From Paracoccaceae bacterium (GTDB lineage: Bacteria > Pseudomonadota > Alphaproteobacteria > Rhodobacterales > Rhodobacteraceae): DNA of 64,000 nt. Position 1 is the first letter of the stretch. Every line of letters starts with the position of its first letter. The notes under the pieces are model-generated. The model was not told the origin of the DNA and ran no database searches. It worked only from the letters and a program-made list of their open reading frames with translations. Below are positions 7,860-17,320 of the stretch, piece after piece. The translations under genes were made by a program, and so were the position numbers. The DNA is taken from the NCBI GenBank assembly GCA_020425085.1, contig JAGQRW010000007.1, positions 434,001-498,000 on the forward strand, read 5' to 3'.

Positions 7860-10796
7860 ATGTGCGCCGATATGCCCGACTATAAAGACACGCTGAACCT
7901 GCCCGAAACCGACTTTCCCATGCGCGCGGGGCTGCCCAAGCGCGAGCCGGAATGGCTGGACCGCTGGGCGCGGATCGGCATTTATGACCGGCTGCGTGAA
8001 AAGACCGGCCGCGAAAGCTTTGTTCTGCATGACGGCCCGCCCTATGCCAACGGCCATCTGCATATCGGCCACGCGCTCAACAAGGTGCTGAAGGATATGG
8101 TGGTTCGATCCCAGCAGATGATGGGCAAGGACAGCCGCTATGTGCCGGGCTGGGATTGTCACGGCCTGCCGATCGAATGGAAGATCGAGGAACAATACCG
8201 CGCCAAGGGCAAGAACAAGGACGACGTGCCGATCAACGAGTTGCGCGGCGAGTGCCGCAAATTCGCTGAGGGCTGGGTCGATATCCAGCGCGAGGAATTC
8301 AAGCGCCTTGGTGTGACCGGCAACTGGGACAATCCCTACCGGACCATGGATTTTTCCAGCGAAGCGGTGATCGCCGAGGAGTTCATGAAGTTCGTGATGA
8401 ACGACTCTTTGTACCGAGGCAGTAAGCCGGTGATGTGGTCACCAGTGGAAAAGACCGCGCTGGCCGAGGCCGAGATCGAGTATCACGATCATCAGAGCCA
8501 TACGGTCTGGGTGAAGTTCCGTGTCGAAACCGGCCTAGTGGATATTGTGCCGGGACCTGCCCCTAGTGATCATCCCCTGTCTGGCGCCTACGTCGTGATC
8601 TGGACCACGACGCCCTGGACCATCCCGCAGAACCGGGCGGTTTGTTTCAGCGACAGCATTTCTTATGGGTTGTACCGCGTCACCTCGACGCCCGAGGAAT
8701 GCTGGGCGAGTGTTGGCGATCTCTATCTGCTGGCCGATGCCCTGGCCGAAGACACCTTCGCCAAGGCGCGGATTGAGGCGGGCGGCTGGGAAAGGTTGCG
8801 CGAAGTTTCGGCTGATGAACTTGCGGGCCTTGTGCTAGCGCATCCCCTGCGCGGGGCCGAAGGGGCTTTGGGCGAATGGGATTATGACGTGCCGATGCTG
8901 CCCGGTGATCACGTAACGGCCGAGGCCGGCACCGGGTTTGTCCATACCGCACCCAGCCACGGGGCGGATGACTATGTCATCGGGGTGAAATATGGCCTGC
9001 CGATGACCTATAATGTGCTGGAGGATTCCTCGTTCCGCGCCGATCTGCCGCTGTTTGGCGGGGCGGTGATCTTTGATCACAAGGGCAAGGAAAAGGACGC
9101 CAATACCCGCGTCATCGACAAGCTGGTCGAGGTTGGTGCGCTTCTGGCGCGCGGGCGGATCAAGCATTCCTATCCGCATTCCTGGCGCTCCAAGGCGCCG
9201 GTGATTTTCCGCAACACGCCACAATGGTTCGCCGCCATCGACAAGCCCTTGGGCGATGGCATGGATACCTATGGCACCACCATCCGCGAACGCGCGCTGA
9301 GGTCCATCGACGAGTTGGTCACCTGGACGCCACAAACCGGGCGCAACCGTCTGCACTCGATGATCGAGGCGCGGCCTGACTGGGTGTTGTCGCGCCAGCG
9401 CGCCTGGGGCGTGCCGCTGAGCTGTTTCATCAAGGATCTTGGCAATGGCGAGATCGAGATCCTGCGCGATCCTGCGGTCAATGCCCGTATCGTGTCGGCG
9501 TTTCGCGAAAGCGGGGCCGATGCCTGGTATCAGGATGGTGCCAAGGAGCGGTTTTTGGGCGGTCTGCACAATCCGGCGGAATGGCAGAAAGTGGATGACA
9601 TTCTGGATGTGTGGTTTGATTCAGGTTCCACCCACGCCTTTGTTCTGCGTGATCGGGCCGATGGTGCACCGGACGGTATTGCAGATCTTTACCTTGAAGG
9701 TACGGATCAGCATCGCGGCTGGTTCCATTCGTCGCTGTTGCAGGCCTGTGGCACCAAGGGGCGGGCACCCTACAAGGGCGTGCTGACGCATGGATTCACG
9801 CTGGATGAAAAGGGCATGAAGATGTCCAAATCATTGGGCAATACCATCGTGCCGGCGGAGGTGACCAAGCAATATGGTGCGGATATTCTGCGCCTGTGGG
9901 TGGCGCAGGTCGATTTCACCAATGACCAGCGGATCGGGCCGGAAATCCTGAAAGGCGTGGCCGACAGTTACCGCCGGTTGCGCAATACCATGCGGTTCAT
10001 GCTGGGCAATCTTAGCGGGTTTGATGAAGGCGAACGGGTGGCACCCGCCGACATGCCGGAACTGGAACGCTGGGTTTTGCACCGGCTGGCGGAACTCGAT
10101 ACCGAAGTCAGGGCGGGTTATGCACGTTATGATTTTCAGGGTGTGTTTCAGGCGCTGTTTCAGTTCTGCACCGTCGATCTGAGTGCGGTTTATTTCGATA
10201 TCCGCAAGGATGTGCTTTATTGCGATGGGGACAGTTCGATCAGTCGCCGCGCGGCGCTGAGCGTGCTGGACCTGTTGTTTCACCGGCTGACCACCTGGCT
10301 GGCGCCAATCCTGGTTTTCACCATGGAGGATGTCTGGCTGACGCGCTATCCGGGCGCGCAAAACTCGGTACATCTTGAGGATATCCCGCAGACACCCGTC
10401 GAATGGCTTGATCCTGCACTGGCAGAGAAATGGGCGGGCATCCGCAGGGTAAGACGGGTGGTGACAGCGGCGCTGGAGATAGAACGACAAGGCAAGGTGA
10501 TCGGTGCCAGTCTTGAGGCAGCACCCGTGGTGCATGTGCGCGACAAGGCGGTGCTGGCGGCGGTCCGATCGGTGCCGTTTGCCGATATCTGCATCACTTC
10601 GGGCCTGGCGTTGAGCAATGATCCTATCCCGGCCGAGGCGTTTCGTCTGCCCGAGGTTGAAGGGATCGGTGTGGTGTTCGAAATGGCCGAGGGTGAGAAA
10701 TGCGGGCGTTGCTGGAAAATCCTGCCGGATGTGGGCAGCCATCAGCATCCGGGCGTTTGCGGGCGCTGTGATCAGGCGCTTCTGGAACGGAAGTAA
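7860..10796 (+). CDS. ileS: Isoleucyl-tRNA synthetase
   Basis: A 978-residue class I synthetase that charges tRNA-Ile with isoleucine in the cytoplasm. The HIGH motif is seen in PPYANGHLHIGHALNK near residue 60, and the KMSKS loop in KGMKMSKSLGN near residue 650. A CP1 editing domain lies between them, and the C-terminal zinc site CGRCW...CGRC is near the end. The length matches bacterial IleS. The start at 7860 gives MCADMPDYKDTL; the ATG at 7872 (MPDYKDTL) is an equally plausible start. The gene appears monocistronic, with hairpins on both sides. Confidence 0.97.
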   Translation: MCADMPDYKDTLNLPETDFPMRAGLPKREPEWLDRWARIGIYDRLREKTGRESFVLHDGPPYANGHLHIGHALNKVLKDMVVRSQQMMGKDSRYVPGWDCHGLPIEWKIEEQYRAKGKNKDDVPINELRGECRKFAEGWVDIQREEFKRLGVTGNWDNPYRTMDFSSEAVIAEEFMKFVMNDSLYRGSKPVMWSPVEKTALAEAEIEYHDHQSHTVWVKFRVETGLVDIVPGPAPSDHPLSGAYVVIWTTTPWTIPQNRAVCFSDSISYGLYRVTSTPEECWASVGDLYLLADALAEDTFAKARIEAGGWERLREVSADELAGLVLAHPLRGAEGALGEWDYDVPMLPGDHVTAEAGTGFVHTAPSHGADDYVIGVKYGLPMTYNVLEDSSFRADLPLFGGAVIFDHKGKEKDANTRVIDKLVEVGALLARGRIKHSYPHSWRSKAPVIFRNTPQWFAAIDKPLGDGMDTYGTTIRERALRSIDELVTWTPQTGRNRLHSMIEARPDWVLSRQRAWGVPLSCFIKDLGNGEIEILRDPAVNARIVSAFRESGADAWYQDGAKERFLGGLHNPAEWQKVDDILDVWFDSGSTHAFVLRDRADGAPDGIADLYLEGTDQHRGWFHSSLLQACGTKGRAPYKGVLTHGFTLDEKGMKMSKSLGNTIVPAEVTKQYGADILRLWVAQVDFTNDQRIGPEILKGVADSYRRLRNTMRFMLGNLSGFDEGERVAPADMPELERWVLHRLAELDTEVRAGYARYDFQGVFQALFQFCTVDLSAVYFDIRKDVLYCDGDSSISRRAALSVLDLLFHRLTTWLAPILVFTMEDVWLTRYPGAQNSVHLEDIPQTPVEWLDPALAEKWAGIRRVRRVVTAALEIERQGKVIGASLEAAPVVHVRDKAVLAAVRSVPFADICITSGLALSNDPIPAEAFRLPEVEGIGVVFEMAEGEKCGRCWKILPDVGSHQHPGVCGRCDQALLERK

Positions 10797-10843
10797 CCAA
10801 CATGATGCGGTACTTTCTGTGGCACCAAGGTCACGGAATGCCC

Positions 10844-10872
10844 GCACCCGGTGCTTGAGAAGCGCCGGGTGC
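10844..10872 (+). other. Strong hairpin downstream of ileS
   Basis: GCACCCGG (10844-10851) pairs with CCGGGTGC (10865-10872), with an inner GCTT/AAGC stem around a GAG loop. The stem is 12 bp with single-base mismatches. It sits 48 nt past the ileS stop and just before the next gene. No T-run follows, so termination is likely only if another factor helps. Confidence 0.5.
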
Positions 10873-10882
10873 ATGGTTAGAT

Positions 10883-11380
10883 ATGAAAGCGATGAAAGCT
10901 ATTGATGAAATTGCGCCCCGGATCGAGCGCGCCTCATTCCCGTCGCCGCTTGGATGGATCTCGCTGTCGGCAGAAGATGACCATATCACCGCACTTACCT
11001 GGGGCGACAAGCGGTGGGCCGACGCGCCCAGCCCGTTGTTGACCGAGGCAGGTGCGCAACTGGCGGCCTATTTTGATCACCGTTTGGAGATGTTCGATTT
11101 GCCGTTGTCCTGTCCCAGCACGCCCTTTGTGTACGGGGTTCTGGAGGCGATCATGTCGATCAACTTTGGCCAGACCAAGACCTATGGCGATATTGCCGAT
11201 TATGTCCTGGGGTCGGCGCAGGCAGTGGGGCGGGCTTGCGGGCAAAACCCGATCCCGATCCTGATCCCGTGCCACCGGGTGCTGGGGGCAACTTCGCTTG
11301 GTGGGTTTTCCGGTAATGGCGGGGTGGAAAGCAAGGTGTTTTTATTGCGCCACGAGGGGGCGGCGGGATTGTTGCTCTGA
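10883..11380 (+). CDS. Methylated-DNA--[protein]-cysteine S-methyltransferase
   Basis: A 165-residue Ogt/MGMT-type suicide repair protein that moves alkyl groups from O6-alkylguanine to its own cysteine. The active site PCHRV is present with Cys130. It is preceded by the DNA-binding helix region (TKTYGDIADYVLGSAQAVGRA) containing the arginine finger. It has no regulatory domain, unlike the second alkyltransferase in this window at 36696. Another in-frame ATG lies three codons downstream. Confidence 0.92.
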   Translation: MKAMKAIDEIAPRIERASFPSPLGWISLSAEDDHITALTWGDKRWADAPSPLLTEAGAQLAAYFDHRLEMFDLPLSCPSTPFVYGVLEAIMSINFGQTKTYGDIADYVLGSAQAVGRACGQNPIPILIPCHRVLGATSLGGFSGNGGVESKVFLLRHEGAAGLLL

Positions 11381-11389
11381 CCGGGTAGT

Positions 11390-12085
11390 TCAGATTTTGC
11401 GCGGTGGAATGATCTGCATGGCGATGCCCGCGAACATCAGGTAGAGCGAGGTCAGGGTCAGGGCAGTGATCACCAGCAATCCGGGATCGAAATCAAGCCA
11501 GGCGGCCCAGCCGGCAAAGAACGTCCAGGCGAAAGCCACTGGCAGAGTTATATGACGCCAGCGCATGGTGCGGACCGGATGGACGAATTCCAGCCGGGTG
11601 AACATCGAGGCGGCGATCACCACCACGATGCCGAGGATTACCCAGAAATTCGGCTCGGTCACGAACAGCACCAGCACCACCATGTTCCAGCAACCGGGAA
11701 AGCCGGAAAAGGAATTGTCTTTGGTCTTCATTCGGTTGTCGGCGAAATACATGGCGCTGCCAAAGGTGATGACGATGATGCAGATCCAGCCGGTCCAGCC
11801 TTCGAGAAGGCCGCTGCGAAACAGGGCAAATGCGGGGATGAAGACGTAGGTCAGATAGTCGATGATCAGATCGAGCAGCACGCCGTCAAATTGCGCCGCA
11901 TAAGTTTTTACCTGATATTTGCGCGCCAGCGGGCCGTCGATGCCGTCAACGACGAAAGCTACCACCAGCCAGAGATACATCAGGCTCCATTTGTGATCGA
12001 CCGCTGCCAGCATCGCCAGCATGGCAAAGACCGCGCCGGTAGCGGTAAAGAGATGAACCATCAGAGCGCGGGTTTGAGGTGTCAT
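11390..12085 (-). CDS. pcs: Phosphatidylcholine synthase (CDP-alcohol phosphotransferase)
   Basis: An inner-membrane protein of ~231 residues with about eight hydrophobic segments. It carries the CDP-alcohol phosphotransferase signature DG-x2-AR-x8-G-x3-D-x3-D, seen as DGIDGPLARKY followed by FDGVLLDLIIDY. Length and the flanking sequence fit Pcs, which condenses choline directly with CDP-diacylglycerol to give phosphatidylcholine, a pathway common in Alphaproteobacteria. The ATG at 12085 is preferred over the TTG at 12091. The gene converges with the alkyltransferase gene, with only 9 nt between the stops. Confidence 0.9.
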   Translation of the reverse strand: MTPQTRALMVHLFTATGAVFAMLAMLAAVDHKWSLMYLWLVVAFVVDGIDGPLARKYQVKTYAAQFDGVLLDLIIDYLTYVFIPAFALFRSGLLEGWTGWICIIVITFGSAMYFADNRMKTKDNSFSGFPGCWNMVVLVLFVTEPNFWVILGIVVVIAASMFTRLEFVHPVRTMRWRHITLPVAFAWTFFAGWAAWLDFDPGLLVITALTLTSLYLMFAGIAMQIIPPRKI

Positions 12086-12170
12086 GGGCAAGTTTTAACG
12101 GCAATTTCCGTGTTTGCATAGTTCAAGGGTGCGGCAGGCCGAAAGACGGGGTTTGTCGATAGCGGGGGTG

Positions 12171-12200
12171 CCTCCGGCGGGAGTATTTGGGGAACAATGA
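12171..12200. repeat. Short intergenic repeat (GAGTATTT family), copy 1
   Basis: The stretch holds CCTCCGGCGG then GAGTATTTGGGGAACAATGA, at the 3' side of xerC. Related copies with GAGTATTT and a downstream CAATRA lie at 31427 and 57110. All three are intergenic or next to a stop codon. Confidence 0.4.
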
Positions 12201-12217
12201 TGGGCCGGGCATTTGAT

Positions 12218-13141
12218 CTATTGCGCCATCGGATGAGACTGACGGTAAACCTGCATCAGGCGGGCCTGATCGACGGCGGTATAGGCTTGGGTCGTGGAAA
12301 GCGAGGCGTGGCCGAGAAGTTCCTGGATGGTTCGGAGATCACCCCCCGCTGCCAGAAGGTGCGTGGCAAAGGAATGGCGCAGCGCGTGTGGCGTGGCACT
12401 GGCCGGCAGGCCGAGTTGCAAACGGGCCTGTTCCATCACTTTCTGGATCAGGCGCGGCGACAGTTGGCCGCCGCGGGCGCCGAGAAACAGCGGCCGATCG
12501 CATTGTCCGGCAAACGGACATAGCGACAGATAGCGGTCAACCGCATGTCGGGCCGCCGGAATCACCGGCACCAGGCGCTGTTTGCCGCCTTTGCCGCTGA
12601 TGCGCAGGGTTTCGGGCAGCGGCGTATCGCGACAGGTCAGCGACAATGCCTCGCTGATCCTGAGGCCGCAGCCGTAAAGCAGGGTGACGACAGCGGTGTC
12701 GCGGGCGGCGATCCATGCTTCGGGGTGTTGAAGATCGACGGTTTCGATCAGTTGCATGGCCGCATCCTCGGCCACTGGGCGCGGCAGTTTTGGCTGGAAT
12801 TTCGGTGCACGCGTGGCGAGAATGGCGGTCGGCTCAAAGCTTTCGACTTGGGCCAGCCAGCGGAAAAAGCTCTTGACCGCGGAAAGTGAACGCGCCAGCG
12901 AGCGGGCGGATACACCGCGGCGGCGTTCATGTGCCATCCAGGCGCGCATATCCTGAAGGTTGAGGGATTTCAGATCGTTGATCGCGGGCGGTCGGCCGTT
13001 ATGCAATGTGAGAAAGCCGAAAAATCCGGCAAGGTCGCGCCGATAGGCATCCACCGTCTTGTCGGCGGCGCCATCAAGAGAAGCGGCATTTTCCAGCCAT
13101 CGGGCAATCAGTTCCGCACCGATGCCAGAGGTTGTCGTCAT
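12218..13141 (-). CDS. xerC: Tyrosine recombinase XerC
   Basis: A 307-residue tyrosine recombinase with a SAM-like N-terminal core-binding domain (residues ~5-100) and a catalytic domain. The catalytic set is complete: Arg161 (GLRISEAL), Lys184 (GKGG), His252 and Arg255 (HALRHSFATHLL), His278 (LLGHASLSTTQ) and Tyr287. XerC with XerD resolves chromosome dimers at dif. Its ATG overlaps the DUF484 stop by four bases (ATGA), so the two are translationally coupled. This DUF484-xerC pairing is widespread and argues for the chromosomal Xer protein rather than a mobile integrase. Confidence 0.93.
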   Translation of the reverse strand: MTTTSGIGAELIARWLENAASLDGAADKTVDAYRRDLAGFFGFLTLHNGRPPAINDLKSLNLQDMRAWMAHERRRGVSARSLARSLSAVKSFFRWLAQVESFEPTAILATRAPKFQPKLPRPVAEDAAMQLIETVDLQHPEAWIAARDTAVVTLLYGCGLRISEALSLTCRDTPLPETLRISGKGGKQRLVPVIPAARHAVDRYLSLCPFAGQCDRPLFLGARGGQLSPRLIQKVMEQARLQLGLPASATPHALRHSFATHLLAAGGDLRTIQELLGHASLSTTQAYTAVDQARLMQVYRQSHPMAQ

Positions 13142-13857
13142 CCTTCCAGCCAGCGACGCAGGATGCGTTCAAACACGCCAGACAGAAAGGTCAGAAGGTC
13201 GGTGCCCTGATTGGGGTGAAACAGATGTGGATCTTCGGCCCCGAGCGCCAGCATGCCGGGCAGGTTCTTGCCGCCGAGATCAAGCTTCAGAAGCGCCTCG
13301 GAGCGGATCCACGGGGCCTTTTCGCCGTATAGCGTTGACGAGGCGCGGGCAATTTGCCTGAGCGTGACCGGCCTGGCGGTTATGTTGCGCCCGTCGGTCA
13401 GGTATTCGGCGATCGAACCGGGAGCGTAGAAACCGATGACATTGCCGTATTCCTCGATCATCTGGGTCTGGGCGGCATTGCCTGCAACCGGCGTTTCCAG
13501 ACACAGCCGGATCATGTCGACCTTGAGGATTTCGGCAATCTCGGTTCCGAGGCAGTTGAGGAAGGCCGAAAAATCCTTGGGCTCCAGCAGGGCGACCACG
13601 GCGCGTTGCACAAGACGGGTGCCGGAAATATTTTCATATGCTGCGGCGATCACCTGTCGGTGGGTGGATTCCAGATGGCCAAAGCGTTGTTCGAGCCGCT
13701 CCATCGCCAGCCCCCTCAGATCGACCACATTGGCCCCCATCTGCCGTTCATTGGCGGCGGCAAGTGCTTTCATCAGGTCGTGATCCTGAAGGATCATTTC
13801 CGGTTCGGCCAGCAGTTGATCGCGTAGCTGGTCCAGTGCGGTGGTCTGTTTGTTCAT
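13138..13857 (-). CDS. DUF484 family protein
   Basis: A 239-residue cytoplasmic protein with an N-terminal helical segment and a GAF-like C-terminal domain (LPGMLALGAEDPHLFHPNQGTD is typical of DUF484). Function is not established. The family is regularly encoded just before xerC, as here with a 4-nt overlap, suggesting a role tied to recombination or cell division. It lies downstream of the aldolase gene on the same strand with a 43-nt gap. Confidence 0.88.
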   Translation of the reverse strand: MNKQTTALDQLRDQLLAEPEMILQDHDLMKALAAANERQMGANVVDLRGLAMERLEQRFGHLESTHRQVIAAAYENISGTRLVQRAVVALLEPKDFSAFLNCLGTEIAEILKVDMIRLCLETPVAGNAAQTQMIEEYGNVIGFYAPGSIAEYLTDGRNITARPVTLRQIARASSTLYGEKAPWIRSEALLKLDLGGKNLPGMLALGAEDPHLFHPNQGTDLLTFLSGVFERILRRWLEG

Positions 13858-13900
13858 CTGTCGCCTCTTTCCCCGTTGCCTGGCAGGGGGTTATTCGTCA

Positions 13901-14554
13901 TTACAGGATCTTCTGTCCGGTTTTTTTCCAGTCTTTGAGAAACCCTTCGAGTCCCTTGTCAGTCAACACATGATCGACAAGTTTCCTGAGTACCGACGGT
14001 GGTGCCGTCACCACATCGGCACCGATCAGCGCGCTTTGGCTTATGTGGTTGACCGTGCGGGCCGAGGCCGCCAGAATCTGGGTTTCAAACCCGTAATTGT
14101 CATAGATTGTCCGAATGTCCGCGATCAGTTCCATGCCATCCAGATTGATGTCATCAAGCCGCCCGATAAAGGGCGACACAAAGGTGGCCCCCGCCTTGGC
14201 TGCCAACAGCGCCTGGTTGGCGGAAAAGCACAAGGTGACATTTACCATCAGCCCGTCGGTGGTCAGGGTCTTGCAGGCCTTCAGCCCGTCCCATGTCAGC
14301 GGCACCTTGACAGCGATATTGCCCGCAATCTCGGCCAACTTGCGGCCTTCGGCAATCATCTCATCCGCTTTCAGCGACACCACTTCGGCGCTGACCGGAC
14401 CGGATACCAGCGAACATATCTCGCGCGTTACCTCGATGATGTCGCGGCCGGATTTCAGGATCAGGGATGGATTGGTGGTGACGCCGTCAACAAGGCCCAA
14501 TTCAGCCAGTCCGACGATCTCGCCGATTTCGGCGGTATCTGCGAAAAACTTCAT
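13901..14554 (-). CDS. fsa: Fructose-6-phosphate aldolase / transaldolase-like protein
   Basis: A 217-residue short transaldolase (TalC/FSA class, (beta/alpha)8 barrel). The start [13 protein letters not shown] and the segment [11 protein letters not shown] are typical. The Schiff-base lysine lies in [10 protein letters not shown] near residue 87. It may interconvert dihydroxyacetone or sedoheptulose-type sugars with glyceraldehyde 3-phosphate. The short class contains both fructose-6-phosphate aldolases and true transaldolases, and the sequence alone does not settle which. It is divergent from priA. Confidence 0.9.
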   Translation of the reverse strand: MKFFADTAEIGEIVGLAELGLVDGVTTNPSLILKSGRDIIEVTREICSLVSGPVSAEVVSLKADEMIAEGRKLAEIAGNIAVKVPLTWDGLKACKTLTTDGLMVNVTLCFSANQALLAAKAGATFVSPFIGRLDDINLDGMELIADIRTIYDNYGFETQILAASARTVNHISQSALIGADVVTAPPSVLRKLVDHVLTDKGLEGFLKDWKKTGQKIL

Positions 14555-14664
14555 TACTCTGCTCTCAATATTCCGGTACCGGTTGCTCCGGTCCGTTGTT
14601 TGTTACCAAGACGTTACATCAAGCCGGACTCGCCGCCAACATGATTTTACAAATTGGCCGGAAC

Positions 14665-16860
14665 ATGTGTGACTTTTCCCACTTTGAGCAGGGGGCGCTG
14701 GTTGCGGTCCTGACCACGCAGCCACTGGATCGGCTGCTGGATTACAAGGCACCGGCGGGGGGATGTCATCAGGGTGCCTTTGTCGAGGTGCCGCTGGGGC
14801 CGCGCAAGGTTCTGGGGGTAGTCTGGGGCAAAGGGCAGGGCGGATTTGATCTGGCCAAGGCGCGTTCGGTGATCCGGGTTCTGGATATTGCACCGATGCG
14901 CGAGGAAATGCAGGAATTCCTTGGCCGGGTTGGCGATTACACCCTGACGCCACTGACCGCGATGCTAAGGCTGGCGACGCGCGCACCGGGTTTGATGGAC
15001 CCGCAGTCCATGCAGCGGGTGTTTACGCTTGGGCATGGCGAACCTGACCGAATGACCGCGGCCCGCCAACGGGTGATTGCGGTTCTGGAAGATCACGGCG
15101 GGTTCAGGTTCACCCTGGCCGAACTGGCGGAACTGGCTGGGGTTTCCGGCAGCGTCATTCACGGGCTGGTGCGTCAGGGCGTGGTGCTGGAGGAGGAAAC
15201 GCCGCGCGATCTGCCCTATCCCGACCTTGACCCAAGCCTTCCCGGCAAGGCCCTTTCCGAAGATCAGGCGGCAGCGGCAGAGGCAATTCTGGAAGGTGTC
15301 CGGTCGCGTCTTTATGGCACCTGGCTGCTGAAGGGGGTGACCGGTTCGGGCAAGACCGAGGTTTATCTCGAAGCGGTGGCCGAATGCCTGAAACAGCGAC
15401 GGCAGGCGCTGGTGTTGTTGCCGGAAATCGCCCTGACCTCGGAATTCCTGACACGGGTTCAGGCCCGGTTCGGGGCGCGGCCGGCGGAATGGCATTCCGG
15501 TGTCACCATGACGGAACGGCGGCGTTGCTGGCGGATGGTGGCCGAGGGCGGGGCCGGATTGGTGGTTGGCGCGCGCTCGGCACTTTATCTGCCATTTCGC
15601 GAACTCGGGCTGATCGTGGTCGATGAGGAACACGATCAATCCTACAAGCAGGAAGAAGGCGTGCATTACAACGCCCGTGATATGGCGGTACTGCGCGCCT
15701 CGATCAATGGGGCGCAGGTGGTGCTGGCATCGGCCACGCCGTCCTTGGAAAGCTGGGCCAATGCCAAGGCCGGCAAGTACCGGCGGCTTGATCTGGCGGA
15801 ACGTTTTGGTGTGGCCGAAATGCCCGCCATCGGCACCATTGACCTCAGGGTTGATGCACTGCCGCGCGGGCGCTGGATTTCCGAACCGCTGGTGGCAGAG
15901 GTGCGCGCACGGCTGGCACTTGGCGAACAATCGCTGTTGTTCCTGAACCGGCGCGGCTATGCGCCGCTGACGGTTTGCCGCGCCTGTGGCCACCAGATTG
16001 GCTGTGACCACTGCGATGCGCGGATGGTCGAACACCGGTTTCAGGGGCGTTTGATGTGCCATCAATGCGGCGATACCAGACCGATGCCGGAAAAATGCCC
16101 GTCCTGCGGTGCCAAAGGCAAGCTGGCCCCGATCGGCCCCGGCGTCGAACGACTGGCAGAAGAGGCCGAGGCGCTTTTTCCCGATGCAAGAATCGCCATC
16201 CTTTCGTCCGATCTGGCGCAATCGGCAAGGGCGATGAAAGCGCGGATCGAGGAAATCGCCAGCGGCAAGGCCGATCTGATCATCGGCACGCAACTTGTGG
16301 CCAAGGGGCATAACTTTCCGCATCTGACGCTGGTTGGGGTGATCGACGCCGATCTTGGCTTGCAAGGCGGTGATCTGCGCGCCGCCGAGCGTACCTTTCA
16401 ACTGATGCGACAGGTGGCGGGGCGAGCCGGGCGGCGTGAACGCCCCGGTGTGGCGCTGTTGCAGACCCATCAGCCGGATCATCCGGTGATCCGCGCCATC
16501 ATTTCCGGCGATGACGAAGGTTTCTGGGCAGCCGAGGCGGCCGAGCGGCAGCTTGCCGGGGTGCCGCCTTACGGGCGCATGGCGGGTATCGTTCTAAGTT
16601 CTCCGGATGCCAAAGCGGCGTTTGACCTTGGCAATGCGATGGCAAGAAACACAGCACCACTGACCCGGATCGGTGCCAGCGTATTCGGTCCGGCCCCGGC
16701 CCCGATTGCCCGCATCCGTGGCCGCCACCGGGTGCGACTGCTGGTAAAGGCGGCCAAAGGCGCACCGTTGCAGGCGGCGCTGGCGGCATGGGTGGCCGGG
16801 TTCAAACCACCCGCGAACCTGCGCCTGACCATCGACATAGATCCGCAGAGTTTTTACTGA
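14665..16860 (+). CDS. priA: Primosomal protein N' (replication restart helicase PriA)
   Basis: A ~731-residue superfamily 2 DNA helicase. It has a PriA N-terminal DNA-binding domain (GALVAVLTTQPLDRLLDYKAP), Walker A in KGVTGSGKTEVY, and a DEEH box in VVDEEHDQSYKQEEG. The zinc domain has eight cysteines in four CxxC-type pairs (CRACGHQIGCDHC, CHQCGD, CPSCG). It reloads the replisome at stalled forks. The frame opens upstream (14596, 14641), but ATG 14665 gives MCDFSHFEQGALVAVL, the expected N-terminus. Confidence 0.95.
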   Translation: MCDFSHFEQGALVAVLTTQPLDRLLDYKAPAGGCHQGAFVEVPLGPRKVLGVVWGKGQGGFDLAKARSVIRVLDIAPMREEMQEFLGRVGDYTLTPLTAMLRLATRAPGLMDPQSMQRVFTLGHGEPDRMTAARQRVIAVLEDHGGFRFTLAELAELAGVSGSVIHGLVRQGVVLEEETPRDLPYPDLDPSLPGKALSEDQAAAAEAILEGVRSRLYGTWLLKGVTGSGKTEVYLEAVAECLKQRRQALVLLPEIALTSEFLTRVQARFGARPAEWHSGVTMTERRRCWRMVAEGGAGLVVGARSALYLPFRELGLIVVDEEHDQSYKQEEGVHYNARDMAVLRASINGAQVVLASATPSLESWANAKAGKYRRLDLAERFGVAEMPAIGTIDLRVDALPRGRWISEPLVAEVRARLALGEQSLLFLNRRGYAPLTVCRACGHQIGCDHCDARMVEHRFQGRLMCHQCGDTRPMPEKCPSCGAKGKLAPIGPGVERLAEEAEALFPDARIAILSSDLAQSARAMKARIEEIASGKADLIIGTQLVAKGHNFPHLTLVGVIDADLGLQGGDLRAAERTFQLMRQVAGRAGRRERPGVALLQTHQPDHPVIRAIISGDDEGFWAAEAAERQLAGVPPYGRMAGIVLSSPDAKAAFDLGNAMARNTAPLTRIGASVFGPAPAPIARIRGRHRVRLLVKAAKGAPLQAALAAWVAGFKPPANLRLTIDIDPQSFY

Positions 16861-17320
16861 ATTGGCCGAATCGCCAAGCGGCACAATTTCCGGTATCCGC
16901 CATTCCGACGTCAACTTTGTTCAGCCATCGGAAAAACATTGTTTCGACACAATTCGGATGGATTTGAACCGAAACACGATCGACCGGTGCGGATTGTAAC
17001 GGTCACGGCAGCAATCGAAACGTGCTGGTTTCGGGTTGGTCGCATATGCCGCTGTTATTCAGGGGTTTCTTTGCCAATCCCGCATATCTTGATTTCAGAT
17101 TGTTTCCTGATCGGCACCAACAGCAAAATTCGAAAACCTGACAGACCTTAAGAAATCATTGCCGAGACAACGAAATTGCGGCGACAATGTGACGCTTTTC
17201 ACTTTGCGGTTTCGTGCCTGGGAAGTAGACTGACCAACGGGGGAGTGCGCCATATTTATCAACTCCGTTGCGGGTGTTGCACCGGATTGAAGTATAGGTT
17301 TTTGGTTCAGGGGTTTTCAA
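16861..17320. other. 460-bp intergenic stretch between priA and the Hint-domain gene
   Basis: Both strands contain only short ORFs without recognisable motifs or ribosome sites. The DNA is clearly less GC-rich than the surrounding genes. A TATAGG-like hexamer occurs at 17294 before the Hint gene, but no well-spaced -35 is seen. I find no RNA gene or repeat here. Confidence 0.5.

Noticed and set aside
12218..13141. The tyrosine recombinase as a mobile-element integrase
   Set aside because: The coupled DUF484 gene and the lack of tRNA, att repeats or cargo fit the housekeeping XerC.
14965..16482. A 505-codon minus-strand ORF opposite priA
   Set aside because: It has the same antisense composition and no recognisable domain, while priA has all its motifs.
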